Source of the DNA: Ectopseudomonas composti
Lineage (GTDB): Bacteria; Pseudomonadota; Gammaproteobacteria; Pseudomonadales; Pseudomonadaceae
Length of the DNA: 64,000 nucleotides
Direction: 5' to 3'
Assembly: GCF_001567565.1 (NCBI RefSeq)
Contig: NZ_LSSW01000029.1
Coordinates: 186,001 to 250,000 of the forward strand
Both the position numbers and the translations under genes were made by a program. The notes beneath the pieces are model-generated. The model saw only the letters and a program-made list of their open reading frames with translations, had not been told where the DNA came from and did not search any database. Positions 8,366-16,882 of this stretch are shown piece after piece (the stretch's first letter is position 1; the number at the start of each line of letters is the position of its first letter).

Positions 8366-8456
8366 GTAGCGGCGAGCCTTTATCGCGGCTAAAGCCCCAC
8401 CCACTGTTTTGTCCTGGCACAGACCTCGGGAATTTCGCGGCTGAAGCCGCTCCTAC
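8366..8456. repeat. REP pair, class A
   Basis: Degenerate left arm (GTAGCGGCGAGCC...TCGCGGCTAAAGCCCC) and a complete right arm TTCGCGGCTGAAGCCGC ending in TCCTAC. It ends about 56 bp upstream of the rhlE start, so the rhlE promoter must overlap or lie inside it. Confidence 0.85.
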
Positions 8457-8512
8457 GGCGAGTGTGAACGGGTAAACTGCGCGACTGTTTCCATTGCCAT
8501 TCTGGTTGCCCC

Positions 8513-9856
8513 ATGACCTTCGCCTCCCTCGGTTTGATCGAGCCGCTGCTGCGTACCCTCGCCGATCTCGACTACCAGACCCCGACCCCGGTACAGAGCC
8601 AGGCCATTCCCGCCGTGCTCAAGGGCCGCGACCTGATGGCGGCGGCGCAGACCGGCACCGGCAAGACCGCCGGTTTCGCCCTGCCGCTGCTGCAGCGCCT
8701 GACCCTGGAAGGCCCGCAGGTCGCCGGCAACAGCGTGCGTGCGCTGGTGCTGACGCCGACCCGCGAACTGGCCGAGCAGGTGCTGCAGAGCTTTCTGAGC
8801 TACGGCCAGCACCTGCCGCTGACCAGCTACGCGGTGTACGGCGGGGTCAGCATCAACCCGCAGATGATGAAGCTGCGCAAGGGCGTCGACGTGCTGGTGG
8901 CCACGCCGGGCCGTCTGCTCGATCTGTATCGGCAGAACGCCGTGAAGTTCTCCCAGCTGCAGACCCTGGTGCTCGATGAAGCCGACCGCATGCTCGACCT
9001 GGGCTTCGCCCGCGAGCTGGACGAGCTGTTCAGCGCGCTGCCGAAAAAACGCCAGACCCTGCTGTTCTCCGCCACCTTCTCCGATGCCATCCGGCAGATG
9101 GCCGGCGAGCTGCTGCGCGACCCGCTGTCGGTGGAAGTCAGCCCGCGTAATGCTGCCGCCAAGACCGTCAGGCAATGGCTGATTCCGGTGGACAAGAAGC
9201 GCAAGAGCGAGTTGTTCCTGCACCTGCTGCGGGAAAAGCGCTGGAGCCAGGTGCTGGTGTTCGCCAAGACGCGCAAGGGGGTCGATCAGCTCGAACAGGA
9301 GCTGCTGGCCATGGGCGTGGCGGCTGATTCGATTCACGGCGACAAGCCGCAGCCGAGCCGTCTGCGCGCGTTGGAGCGGTTCAAGGCCGGCGAGGTGCAG
9401 ATTCTGGTGGCCACCGATGTGGCTGCGCGTGGCCTGGATATCGACGACCTGCCGTTGGTGGTCAACCTCGACCTGCCGATCAATGCTGAAGACTACGTGC
9501 ACCGCATCGGCCGTACCGGTCGCGCCGGCAGCACGGGGGAGGCGATCTCCCTGGTCTGCGCCGACGAGGTGGATCAACTGGCAGCCATCGAGAACCTGAC
9601 CCAGCAGTTGATCAAACGTGTCGATGAGCCGGACTTCATCCCCGATCACCGCGTACCGCTGACTGCGGTGGGTGGCCAGGTGCTGAAAAAACCGAAGAAG
9701 CCCAAGCAGAAGCTGATCCCGGGCGCGGCCAAGCCGGCCGGCAAGGGCAATATTCACCTCGGCCGCTGGTTCGAGGACGACGACGCCAAGCCCAAGGCCA
9801 AGGCGGTGCGCAAGGTACCGAGCTTCGGCAGCAAGCCCAAGGGCGGCAAGAAGTAG
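8513..9856 (+). CDS. rhlE: DEAD-box ATP-dependent RNA helicase, RhlE type
   Basis: A 447-aa helicase with all core motifs: Q motif (TPTPVQSQAIP), motif I AAQTGTGKT, Ia PTRELAEQ, Ib TPGRLLD, II DEAD in VLDEADRMLDLGF, III SAT, IV LVFAKTRKG, V TDVAARGLDID and VI HRIGRTGRAG. After about residue 385 comes a short Lys/Pro-rich basic tail (KKPKKPKQK... SKPKGGKK) that likely contacts RNA. RhlE helicases unwind short RNA duplexes in rRNA maturation and cold adaptation, and in mRNA decay. The gene appears monocistronic, bounded by repeats on both sides. Confidence 0.93.
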   Translation: MTFASLGLIEPLLRTLADLDYQTPTPVQSQAIPAVLKGRDLMAAAQTGTGKTAGFALPLLQRLTLEGPQVAGNSVRALVLTPTRELAEQVLQSFLSYGQHLPLTSYAVYGGVSINPQMMKLRKGVDVLVATPGRLLDLYRQNAVKFSQLQTLVLDEADRMLDLGFARELDELFSALPKKRQTLLFSATFSDAIRQMAGELLRDPLSVEVSPRNAAAKTVRQWLIPVDKKRKSELFLHLLREKRWSQVLVFAKTRKGVDQLEQELLAMGVAADSIHGDKPQPSRLRALERFKAGEVQILVATDVAARGLDIDDLPLVVNLDLPINAEDYVHRIGRTGRAGSTGEAISLVCADEVDQLAAIENLTQQLIKRVDEPDFIPDHRVPLTAVGGQVLKKPKKPKQKLIPGAAKPAGKGNIHLGRWFEDDDAKPKAKAVRKVPSFGSKPKGGKK

Positions 9857-9867
9857 TTATCGGAAAA

Positions 9868-9935
9868 GCGCGCGGCTAGAGCGGGCGCTCCCACATCACA
9901 GACGCTCTACCTGTGGGAGGGGCTTTAGCCGCGAC
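9868..9935. repeat. REP pair, class A
   Basis: A degenerate GCGCGGCTAGAGCGGGCGC arm is followed by GTGGGAGGGGCTTTAGCCGC. It lies just after the rhlE stop and probably forms the 3' hairpin of its transcript. Confidence 0.8.
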
Positions 9936-9978
9936 AGGGCATAGGGCGGACAACGCCAAGCTTGTCCGCCAATGATGC

Positions 9979-10341
9979 TCAGATGTTCTGCGCTATGCGC
10001 CAGAGCACGCCGCTGGGGTCGAACACCATGAACTCGCGCATGCCCCAGGGTTGCTCCTGTGGCGGTATCAGACGCGTGCCGAAAAGTGTCTCCAGGCGTG
10101 CCACCTGAATCTGCTCCCACCAGGCATCGACTTCTTCCACCAACAGGTGCATGACGAAGTTCTCCGCCTGTTCTTTCACGTAGAAGTTCTGCAGCAGGAA
10201 GGCGCAGTGCTCGCCATGGCTGAAGTAGGCCATCTGTTCGTCCGACCAGCCTGGTCGAAAGCCCATCGCCTGGTAGAAGTCCTTGCTCAGGGCGAAGTCC
10301 CGTGCCGGGGCGAAGGTTTTCAGTTCGATGCTGCGCAGCAT
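9979..10341 (-). CDS. VOC (glyoxalase-fold) protein
   Basis: A 120-aa VOC-type protein with IELKTFAPARDFALSKDFYQAMGFRPGW at the start and MREFMVFDPSGVLWRIAQNI at the end. Canonical metal-binding residues are weak (the first strand lacks His, and the last strand has Trp-Arg in place of His-x-Glu), so it may be a binding protein and not an enzyme. The start at 10341 follows AAGGAAAGGG. The longer in-frame start at 10389 lies inside a class B palindromic repeat and is rejected. Substrate unknown. Confidence 0.8.
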   Translation of the reverse strand: MLRSIELKTFAPARDFALSKDFYQAMGFRPGWSDEQMAYFSHGEHCAFLLQNFYVKEQAENFVMHLLVEEVDAWWEQIQVARLETLFGTRLIPPQEQPWGMREFMVFDPSGVLWRIAQNI

Positions 10342-10363
10342 GTAAATCCCTTTCCTTGGCGCC

Positions 10364-10425
10364 GTAGCCTGGATGCAATCGGGGAGCATTGTATTCAGCC
10401 TGACCCGGATTGCATCCGGGCTACG
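10364..10425. repeat. Palindromic repeat, class B
   Basis: Arms GTAGCCTGGATGCAATCGGGG and CCCGGATTGCATCCGGGCTAC around a short AT-richer loop. It sits between the VOC gene and the PAS gene, both on the minus strand. Confidence 0.85.
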
Positions 10426-10431
10426 ACAGTC

Positions 10432-10869
10432 TCAACTCGTAGACTGCATCTGCGCCGCCACGGCCGCTGCGGTCATGTCATAGATCACCAGGCACACGTG
10501 CTCCACTGGCTGGCCGGCCAGCGGCAGCAAGGTCACGTTCTGGTACATGAAATCGGCCTGGCCGGTGATCGGCTGGTAGCTCTTGAAGCGCATCAGGTAG
10601 GGGCGCTGTTGCCACAGGCTGAAGGCGCGGGTGCCCAGTTGCACCACGCTTTCCACCTTGCGCTCCAGCCAGGGGCGATCAATGTCGGGGAACAGCTCGA
10701 ACAGCGAGCGTCCCTGCACCTGGTCCGGGCCGAGGCCGGAGTGGTTTTCCATGAAGGCGTTCCACACTTCGACGTGGTACTGGCGGTCGAGCACCACCAC
10801 GCCAACGTCGATGCACTGCACGATGTCGAGCAGCCAGTGGACTTCCTTGATATCGATCTGCGCGGGCAT
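10432..10869 (-). CDS. PAS-domain protein
   Basis: A 145-aa protein that is essentially one PAS domain: WLLDIVQCIDVGVVVLDRQYHVEVWNAFMENHSGLGPDQVQGRSLFEL, then FPDIDRPWLERKV, YLMRFKSYQP and VTLLPLAGQPVEHVCLVIYDMT. There is no kinase, GGDEF or HTH output domain, so it must act through a partner. The likely partner is the CheY-CheC protein encoded 4 bp upstream on the same strand; the two are almost certainly co-translated. Cofactor binding (haem, flavin or none) cannot be judged. See findings. Confidence 0.85.
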   Translation of the reverse strand: MPAQIDIKEVHWLLDIVQCIDVGVVVLDRQYHVEVWNAFMENHSGLGPDQVQGRSLFELFPDIDRPWLERKVESVVQLGTRAFSLWQQRPYLMRFKSYQPITGQADFMYQNVTLLPLAGQPVEHVCLVIYDMTAAAVAAQMQSTS

Positions 10870-10873
10870 CGCC

Positions 10874-11875
10874 TTACTCCATCAGGTAGCCGATCTTGCC
10901 GGTCAGGCGTTTGATCGAATCTTCGGTGAACAACAGCAGCAGATCGAAATGGATGGCATGGCCTTCCAGGCTGTAGCTGATTTCCACGGCCAGGGTCTTG
11001 CGCCAGCGCTGGCGGTTGACCTGGATGATCTGGTCGAGGCTGGCGTGCTGGCCGAGCAGTTGCGGGTGGCCCTGGGAGAAACGCAGGTCGAGCTGTTCGG
11101 CGATACCGGCCAGGCAGGCGCCAATGAGGATGCTGGCCAGGTCCAGCAACATCTCCGAGGTCTCTGCTTCGTTCTTCGGTTGCCAGCCGAGCAGGCGGGC
11201 CATGTCGTTCACTTCCGAATCATGGAACAGCAGCAGGGCTTCACCGGCGATGGCTTCGCCGATGAAACCCTGGCAGATGGCACTGAAGCGCTCGCCGCGT
11301 TGGGCGTCGAGCAGGGTCATGTGCAGTTCGCTGACTTCGAAAATGTTCACCTGCGGCACCGGCAGCTGCACGAAAACGCCCAGCACCTTGGCCAGCAGCG
11401 CGGCGGCGCGGCCCATGGCGACGTTGCTGACTTCGCGCAGGGCGTCGCGGAAGCTGATTTTCAGGTCCGACAATGCCGCTGCCTGAGCCTGCGCCACGGC
11501 TGTGCCTTGTGGATTGAACAGGCCCAGTTCGATCAGCGTCTGGCGCAGAATCTCGGGGTCGGCAGGTTTCTTGATGAAGGCCAGGGCACCCAGCTCGCGC
11601 ACCCGGCGTACGGCTTCTTCCTGCACGTCGCCGGAGACCACGATGACCTGGCTGTTGAGTCCTTCGGCACGCAAGGCGGCCAGGGTCTGGTAGCCGTCGA
11701 GCACCGGCATGGTCAGGTCGAGCAGCATGACCTGGCCCAGGCCCTGACGGATTGCCGTCAGCGCTTCCTCGCCATTGCTGGCTTGGCTGAGGGATACCGG
11801 CCATTCAGCCGGCAGGGCGCGGATCAATTGCTTGCGCGCCATGTTGGAGTCATCGCAGACCAGCAGAGGAATCAC
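10874..11875 (-). CDS. Response regulator with CheY receiver and CheC/CheX-like phosphatase domain
   Basis: A 333-aa two-domain protein. Residues 1-120 form a receiver: CDDS (acidic pair Asp8/Asp9), phospho-acceptor Asp53 in VMLLDLTMPVLDGYQ, Ser81 and Lys102/103 (FIKKPAD). The rest resembles CheC/CheX: FRDALREVSNVAMGRAAALLAKVLG carries the E-x2-N pair of CheC-type phosphatases, and a second ASILIGACLAGIAEQ segment repeats the pattern imperfectly. CheC proteins dephosphorylate CheY-P or, when fused like this, may tune their own receiver. No histidine kinase is next to it. The downstream PAS gene follows after 4 bp. Confidence 0.85.
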   Translation of the reverse strand: MIPLLVCDDSNMARKQLIRALPAEWPVSLSQASNGEEALTAIRQGLGQVMLLDLTMPVLDGYQTLAALRAEGLNSQVIVVSGDVQEEAVRRVRELGALAFIKKPADPEILRQTLIELGLFNPQGTAVAQAQAAALSDLKISFRDALREVSNVAMGRAAALLAKVLGVFVQLPVPQVNIFEVSELHMTLLDAQRGERFSAICQGFIGEAIAGEALLLFHDSEVNDMARLLGWQPKNEAETSEMLLDLASILIGACLAGIAEQLDLRFSQGHPQLLGQHASLDQIIQVNRQRWRKTLAVEISYSLEGHAIHFDLLLLFTEDSIKRLTGKIGYLME

Positions 11876-11947
11876 GGCACAAGGTTACCTGTGTGGGGAG
11901 CGCTGGGGTTGAGCATAGTCGCAGCCTGCGCGGCATCACAGGGTTTT

Positions 11948-13198
11948 TCAGCGCTTTTTCACGCTGCCCTGGAGCCAGTTCAGCATACCCTGCGCCGCAA
12001 CCCGTCCACTGGCGAAGCAGGCGGTGAGCAGGTAACCGCCGGTGGGCGCTTCCCAGTCGAGCATCTCGCCTGCGCAGAACACGCCTGGTAGCGCCTTGAG
12101 CATCAGTCCGTCATCCAGGGCCGCGAAGGGCACGCCGCCGGCACTGCTGATCGCCTCGTCCAGCGGTCGGGTGCGCAGCAGGGTAATCGGCAGCGCCTTG
12201 ATCCAGGGCGCCAGCGCGGCAGGATCGGCGAAGGTCTCGGCGGGCGCCAGCTCGCGCAGCAGCGCGGCCTTCACCCTGTCGAGGCCGGCCTGACGGTGCA
12301 GGTGCTTGGCCATCGAGTGCTTGCCGCGCGGCTTGGCCAGCGCCTGTTGCAGCTTGGCCAGTGGCATCTGTGGCAGCAGGTCGAGGTGGATCACGGCCTG
12401 GCCATCGGTTTCGATGGCGCGGCGGATCTCGGCGGAAAAGGCGTACACCAGGCTGCCTTCGATGCCGCCTGCAGTCAGCACGAATTCACCGATGCGGCCA
12501 GGCTGGTCGGGCAGGGCCAGGGCGACGTTCTTCAGCGGCGCACCGGCGAATTTCTCGCGCAGGTATTGGCTCCAGCCGGCCACCTCGAAACCGCAGTTGC
12601 TCGGCTTCAGCGTCGCCACCTCGATACCTTTGGCTTGCAGCAGCGGCACCCAGGCGCCGTCGGAGCCCAGGCGCGCCCAACTGCCGCCGCCGAGGGCGAG
12701 CAGGCAGGCATCGGCGGCCAGGGCGCGCTCGCCGTCCACGCTGGTGATACGCAGGCTGCCGTCGTCGTTCCAGCCCAGCCAGCGGCTGCGCGTATGGAGG
12801 GTCACACCCAGTTCGCGCAGGCGGCGCAGCCAGGCACGCAGCAGCGGCGCGGCCTTCATGTCGCTGGGGAACACGCGGCCGGAGGTGCCGACGAAGGTGT
12901 CGATACCCAGGCCATGGATCCAGGCGCGCAGGGCGTCGGCGTCGAAGTCCTGCAGCAGCTTCGCGACCTCTGCCTGGCGTTCGCCATAGCGAGCGATGAA
13001 GGCGGTCTTGGCTTCGGAGTGGGTGATGTTCATGCCGCCGACGCCGGCCAGCAGGAACTTGCGCCCCACCGAGGGCATGGCGTCGAACAGCTCGACGCGT
13101 ACGCCGCCTTGCGCCAGTACTTCGGCGGCCATCAGGCCGGCAGGACCACCGCCGATGATGGCGACGTGAGGAGCGGTGGACTGAGGCGTGGCATTCAT
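11948..13198 (-). CDS. FAD-dependent oxidoreductase, HI0933/YhiN family
   Basis: A 416-aa flavoprotein. The N-terminal dinucleotide-binding motif is VAIIGGGPAGLMAAEVLAQGGVRVELFDA, followed by the family-specific GRKFLLAGVGGMNITHSE. LLALGGGSWARLGSDGAW is mid-protein, and the C-terminal FAD motif GVFCAGEMLDWEAPTGGYLLTACFASGRVA closes the site. Members of this family (PP_4765-like subgroup) are widespread flavoproteins whose substrate is undetermined. The gene stands alone between the CheY-CheC gene and the divergent aminotransferase. Confidence 0.9.
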   Translation of the reverse strand: MNATPQSTAPHVAIIGGGPAGLMAAEVLAQGGVRVELFDAMPSVGRKFLLAGVGGMNITHSEAKTAFIARYGERQAEVAKLLQDFDADALRAWIHGLGIDTFVGTSGRVFPSDMKAAPLLRAWLRRLRELGVTLHTRSRWLGWNDDGSLRITSVDGERALAADACLLALGGGSWARLGSDGAWVPLLQAKGIEVATLKPSNCGFEVAGWSQYLREKFAGAPLKNVALALPDQPGRIGEFVLTAGGIEGSLVYAFSAEIRRAIETDGQAVIHLDLLPQMPLAKLQQALAKPRGKHSMAKHLHRQAGLDRVKAALLRELAPAETFADPAALAPWIKALPITLLRTRPLDEAISSAGGVPFAALDDGLMLKALPGVFCAGEMLDWEAPTGGYLLTACFASGRVAAQGMLNWLQGSVKKR

Positions 13199-13311
13199 GG
13201 CGGCAGGACGGTCAGGAAACGGCTGGGCATTCTACCTGACCGTGCCCTGGCCTTGTCATTTGCCCGGGGTTAGGGCAGGTTCTGGAGCTATCTTCCTGCC
13301 TGGAGTCCGTT

Positions 13312-14445
13312 ATGTCCCAGATCTGCCCCGACATCGATCCCGATGGCCTGATCGAATATTCGGTGGTCTACACCGACCGCTCGCTGAACCATATGTCGCA
13401 GTCCTTCCAGGGGGTGATGCGCGACATCTCTGCCACCCTGAAGCAGGTCTACAACGCCCATGCCGTGGCGGTGGTGCCGGGCAGCGGCACCTATGGCATG
13501 GAGGCGGTGGCGCGGCAGTTGGCGACCGACCAGAAGTGCCTGGTGATCCGCAACGGCTGGTTCAGCTACCGCTGGACGCAGATCTTCGACATGGGCCGGA
13601 TTCCCGCCGAGTCCCTCGTGCTCAAGGCGCGCCCGGTGGCCGAAGGCCCGCAGGCTGCCTTCGCCCCGGCGCCGCTGGACGAAGTGCTGGCGACCATCGC
13701 TGAGCAGAAGCCGCAGGTGGTGTTCGCCCCGCACGTGGAAACCTCCTCGGGGATGATCCTGCCAGACGACTACCTGCGCGCGGTGAGCGACGCGGTACAT
13801 GCGGTCGGCGGCCTGTTCGTGCTCGACTGCATCGCCTCCGGCACCCTCTGGGTGGACATGCAGGCCTGTGGCATCGACGTGCTGATCAGCGCCCCGCAGA
13901 AGGGCTGGAGCGCCTCGCCGTGCTGTGCCCTGGTGATGCTGAGCGAGGCGGCGCAGGCGCGCGTCGAGGCGACCCAGAGCAGCAGCTTCGCCTGTGACCT
14001 GAAGAAGTGGCTGCAGATCATGCAGGCCTACGAACAGGGTGGCCACGCCTACCACGCCACCATGCCCAGCGACGCTCTGGCGCGCTTCCGCGATGCCATG
14101 CTGGAGGCCAAGGCGCTTGGTTTCGCCAAGGTGCGTGAGCAGCAGCAGGCGCTCGGTGATCGGGTGCGCGCACTGCTGGCCGCGCGTGGCTTCAAGAGCG
14201 TCGCGGCCAAGGGCTTCGAGGCCCCCGGCGTGGTGGTCTGCTACACCGACGATGTGCAGATCAAGAGCGGCGCCAAGTTCGCCGCCATCGGCCTGCAGAT
14301 CGCCGCCGGCGTGCCGCTGCAATGCGACGAACCGGCGGACTTCCAGACCTTCCGCCTGGGCCTGTTCGGGCTGGACAAGCTGGGCCATATCGAGCGCAGC
14401 GTGGCGACGCTGGAGCAGGCCCTGGACAAGGTGCTGGCTGGCTGA
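13312..14445 (+). CDS. Class V aminotransferase (alanine-glyoxylate / serine-pyruvate type)
   Basis: A 377-aa PLP enzyme of fold type I. Recognisable elements: VVPGSGTYGMEAVARQ (phosphate loop), VVFAPHVETSSGMILP, FVLDCIASGTLWVDM (the conserved Asp near the PLP ring) and ISAPQKGWSASP, where the Lys should form the Schiff base. Class V members of this type transaminate alanine or serine with glyoxylate or pyruvate; phosphonate or taurine relatives are possible. The stop lies 14 bp from the convergent methyltransferase stop. Confidence 0.88.
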   Translation: MSQICPDIDPDGLIEYSVVYTDRSLNHMSQSFQGVMRDISATLKQVYNAHAVAVVPGSGTYGMEAVARQLATDQKCLVIRNGWFSYRWTQIFDMGRIPAESLVLKARPVAEGPQAAFAPAPLDEVLATIAEQKPQVVFAPHVETSSGMILPDDYLRAVSDAVHAVGGLFVLDCIASGTLWVDMQACGIDVLISAPQKGWSASPCCALVMLSEAAQARVEATQSSSFACDLKKWLQIMQAYEQGGHAYHATMPSDALARFRDAMLEAKALGFAKVREQQQALGDRVRALLAARGFKSVAAKGFEAPGVVVCYTDDVQIKSGAKFAAIGLQIAAGVPLQCDEPADFQTFRLGLFGLDKLGHIERSVATLEQALDKVLAG

Positions 14446-14458
14446 GCAGCGCGCGCCG

Positions 14459-15283
14459 TCAGCGATTCTTCACCGCCTGCAGCGTGTAGCTCAGCGGCAG
14501 GCGCTCGGGCCGCGAGCGCAGGCGCCATTCGCCGTCTGCGCCCAGCTGCATCTGTCCGGGCAGGGCCTCCCAGGGCACGCTGTCGTGCTCTTCCAGCGCG
14601 GTAAGCGTCAGGCCATGGCGCAGCAGGGCCGAGATGATCTCCCCCAGGCCGTGATTCCATTCGTGGGTCAGGGTGGCGGTCAGCTTCGCGTCGGTCTGCA
14701 CGTAAGTCTGCTCGTCGTCCCAGACCTGGGGCTCGCGGTGTTCGAAGTACGGATGGGCAATGCGCAGTTCATCCTCGCAGCTCTCATCCAGGCTCAGCAG
14801 AATGGGATGCGCTTCGCGCAGAAACAGCCGCCCACCGGGCTTGAGCAGGGTTGCGACGTTCTGCGCCCAATCATCGATGCGGGGTAGCCAGTTGAGGGCG
14901 CCTATGCTGGTGTAGACCAGCTCGTAGCGCTGCTCACCGAGCTTTTGTGCTGCCTCGTAGACCGAGGCTTCGACGAACTGGATGCCCTGCTGGCAGGCTT
15001 CAGCCAGGCGGCGTGCCTGCTCCAGCGAAGCGCAGGAAAAATCCAGGCCGGTGAGGCGCGCGCCCAGGCGAGCCAGCGACAGGGTGTCGGTGCCGATATG
15101 GCATTGCAGATGGAGCGCTTCCAGCCCGCGGATGTCGCCGAGGCGAGGCAGGTCGAAGCGCACGACATCGGACAGGTGTTCGGCCGAGTCGATGAATTTC
15201 TGCACCTGATAGTCGGGTGAGGCCGCGTGCAGGGCCGCGCGTTCGTTCCAGTTGGCCTTGTTCAGCTCGAATGAATCGTCCAT
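14459..15283 (-). CDS. Class I SAM-dependent methyltransferase
   Basis: A 274-aa methyltransferase. Motif I is LEALHLQCHIGTDTLSLARLG (GxG replaced by the CHIGTD variant), followed by LTGLDFSCASLEQARRL (acidic ribose-binding residue), FVEASVYEA, YELVYTSIGALNWLPRIDDWAQ and LLKPGGRLFLREAHP. It begins at ATG 15283; the frame stays open to a TTG at 15307, which is less likely. The variant motif I is common to a family of small-molecule methyltransferases of unknown substrate. Confidence 0.82.
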   Translation of the reverse strand: MDDSFELNKANWNERAALHAASPDYQVQKFIDSAEHLSDVVRFDLPRLGDIRGLEALHLQCHIGTDTLSLARLGARLTGLDFSCASLEQARRLAEACQQGIQFVEASVYEAAQKLGEQRYELVYTSIGALNWLPRIDDWAQNVATLLKPGGRLFLREAHPILLSLDESCEDELRIAHPYFEHREPQVWDDEQTYVQTDAKLTATLTHEWNHGLGEIISALLRHGLTLTALEEHDSVPWEALPGQMQLGADGEWRLRSRPERLPLSYTLQAVKNR

Positions 15284-15343
15284 GAGGCTATTTCCATGCA
15301 GTGACAAAAGGTGATTATGCCGAGGTGTGGTCAGGCGTGCTCG

Positions 15344-16279
15344 TCAACTCAAGCCGCGCGCGGCCCAGACCTTCGCTGCGCTGTGATGGAGGATGCCGTG
15401 GCGGCGGGCGAGGGCGGCGTGATCCTTGGAGTAGCCGCCGCCGATCACCCCCAGCACTGGAATATCGCGGCCCAGGCAGTGCTGCAGTACGGCTTCGTCG
15501 CGTGCGGCCAGGCCGGCGTCGGTCAGTTGCAGGTAGCCCAGAGCGTCATCCTTGTGCACGTCGACGCCGGCGTCGTAGAGCACCAGATCCGGCTGGTAGA
15601 TTGGCAGCAGGTAGTTCAGCGTGTCGTCCACCACTTTCAGGTAGTCGGCGTCGCCCATGCCGCGAGGCAGGGGGATGTCCCAGTCGCTCTGCGCCTTGCG
15701 CGCCGGGAAATTCTGTTCGCAGTGCAGTGACACAGTGATCGCATCCGGCTCGTTTTCCAGCAGCCGTGCGGTACCGTCGCCCTGGTGCACGTCGCAATCG
15801 AAGATCAGCACGCGCTGCACGCGGCCGGCTTCGAGCAGGTAGCGGGCGATCACCGCCAGGTCGTTGAAGATGCAGAAACCCGAGGGGAAGTCGTAGTGCG
15901 CATGGTGCGTGCCGCCGGCCAGGTGGCAGGCCAGGCCGTAACGCAGCGCCAGTTCGGCGGTCAGCAGCGAGCCGCCCACGGCGCGCACGGTGCGCTGTGC
16001 TAGCGCATCGCTCCAGGGCAGACCGAGGCGGCGCTGATCGTCGTAGGAGAGTTCGCCAGCCATGTAGCGGGCGATGTAGTCCGGGCAGTGAACCAGGGCG
16101 AGAATCTCTGCCGGACACAGGTCGGGCCGTTGCAACTGGGCATCGCTGGTCAGGCCGCTGTCCACCAGGTGATCGCGCAGCAGGCGGAATTTTTCCATGG
16201 GGAAACGATGCCCGGTGGGAAAGGGCGGGCTGTAATCCTCGTGGTAGACCAGCGGTAGCGGCATACAATGGGTGCTCAT
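15344..16279 (-). CDS. Histone deacetylase-fold amidohydrolase
   Basis: A 311-aa protein of the arginase/deacetylase fold. The zinc site is visible in LIFDCDVHQGDG (Asp-x-His) and LVLYDAGVDVHKDD (second Asp), the catalytic tandem His in GGTHHAH, and the Gly-rich IGGGYSKD towards the end. Bacterial members deacetylate acetylpolyamines or acetylated small molecules; the substrate pocket cannot be assigned here. The gene is divergent from the GNAT gene with only about 42 bp between starts, so their promoters overlap. That pairing of a deacetylase with an acetyltransferase may be coincidence. Confidence 0.88.
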   Translation of the reverse strand: MSTHCMPLPLVYHEDYSPPFPTGHRFPMEKFRLLRDHLVDSGLTSDAQLQRPDLCPAEILALVHCPDYIARYMAGELSYDDQRRLGLPWSDALAQRTVRAVGGSLLTAELALRYGLACHLAGGTHHAHYDFPSGFCIFNDLAVIARYLLEAGRVQRVLIFDCDVHQGDGTARLLENEPDAITVSLHCEQNFPARKAQSDWDIPLPRGMGDADYLKVVDDTLNYLLPIYQPDLVLYDAGVDVHKDDALGYLQLTDAGLAARDEAVLQHCLGRDIPVLGVIGGGYSKDHAALARRHGILHHSAAKVWAARGLS

Positions 16280-16321
16280 CGAATCGAATCACTATGGTCG
16301 CAGCCCGTCGAGACAATCGCC

Positions 16322-16882
16322 ATGCCCCTGATCGAAACCTCCACTCAGCGCCTGTTGCTGCGCGCCTGGCGCGACAGTGACCTGCCGGCGCTGGCCGCGC
16401 TCAATGCCGACACCGAGGTGATGCGGCATTTCCCGGCGCCACTGGATGCCGAGCAGAGCGCGCAGTTGCTGGCGCGCATAACAGCGCATTTCGCTGAGCA
16501 CGGGTTTGGCTTCTGGGCGCTGGAGCGGCGTGATACTGGCGAACTGATCGGTGTCACCGGTCTGGCGCAGGTCAGCTTCGATGCGCCGTTCGTGCCTGCG
16601 GTGGAAATCGGCTGGCGCCTAGCGCGTGCCCACTGGCGTCAGGGTTACGCCAGCGAGGCCGCGCGCGCCGCACTGGCCGTGGCGTTCGAACGGCTTGGGC
16701 TGGATGAGGTGTTGAGTTTCACCGTGCCGGCCAATCTGCCGTCGCAGGCGGTGATGCGCAGCATCGGTATGCAGCGCGACGAGCGTGGTGATTTTCTCCA
16801 TCCACGGGTGCCGGCCGGTCATCCCCTGCAGCCGCACGTGCTCTACCGCATCCGCCGCGAGCAATGGGAAGCGCAGCCATGA
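16322..16882 (+). CDS. GNAT-family N-acetyltransferase (RimJ/RimL type)
   Basis: A 186-aa acetyltransferase: ETSTQRLLLRAWRDSDLPALAALNAD at the start, VEIGWRLARAHWRQGYASEAARA (acetyl-CoA binding loop with Arg/Gln-x-x-Gly-x-Ala), and VPANLPSQAVMRSIGMQRD, which is the acceptor-side motif. This group often acetylates protein N-termini or small amines. An upstream in-frame start at 16268 is not supported by homology. The stop overlaps the next start by 4 bp (ATGA), the first of three overlaps in a four-gene run. Confidence 0.9.
   Translation: MPLIETSTQRLLLRAWRDSDLPALAALNADTEVMRHFPAPLDAEQSAQLLARITAHFAEHGFGFWALERRDTGELIGVTGLAQVSFDAPFVPAVEIGWRLARAHWRQGYASEAARAALAVAFERLGLDEVLSFTVPANLPSQAVMRSIGMQRDERGDFLHPRVPAGHPLQPHVLYRIRREQWEAQP

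Noticed and set aside
8145-8456. CRISPR array
   Set aside because: Repeats are palindromes with variable gaps and no regular spacers of equal length, and no cas gene is present; they are REP elements.
8453-9757. 434-codon minus-strand frame across rhlE
   Set aside because: Antisense to the intact helicase; no ribosome-binding site, no family motif.
14459-15307. TTG start at 15307 for the methyltransferase
   Set aside because: ATG 15283 is in frame, and the motif spacing is normal from it.
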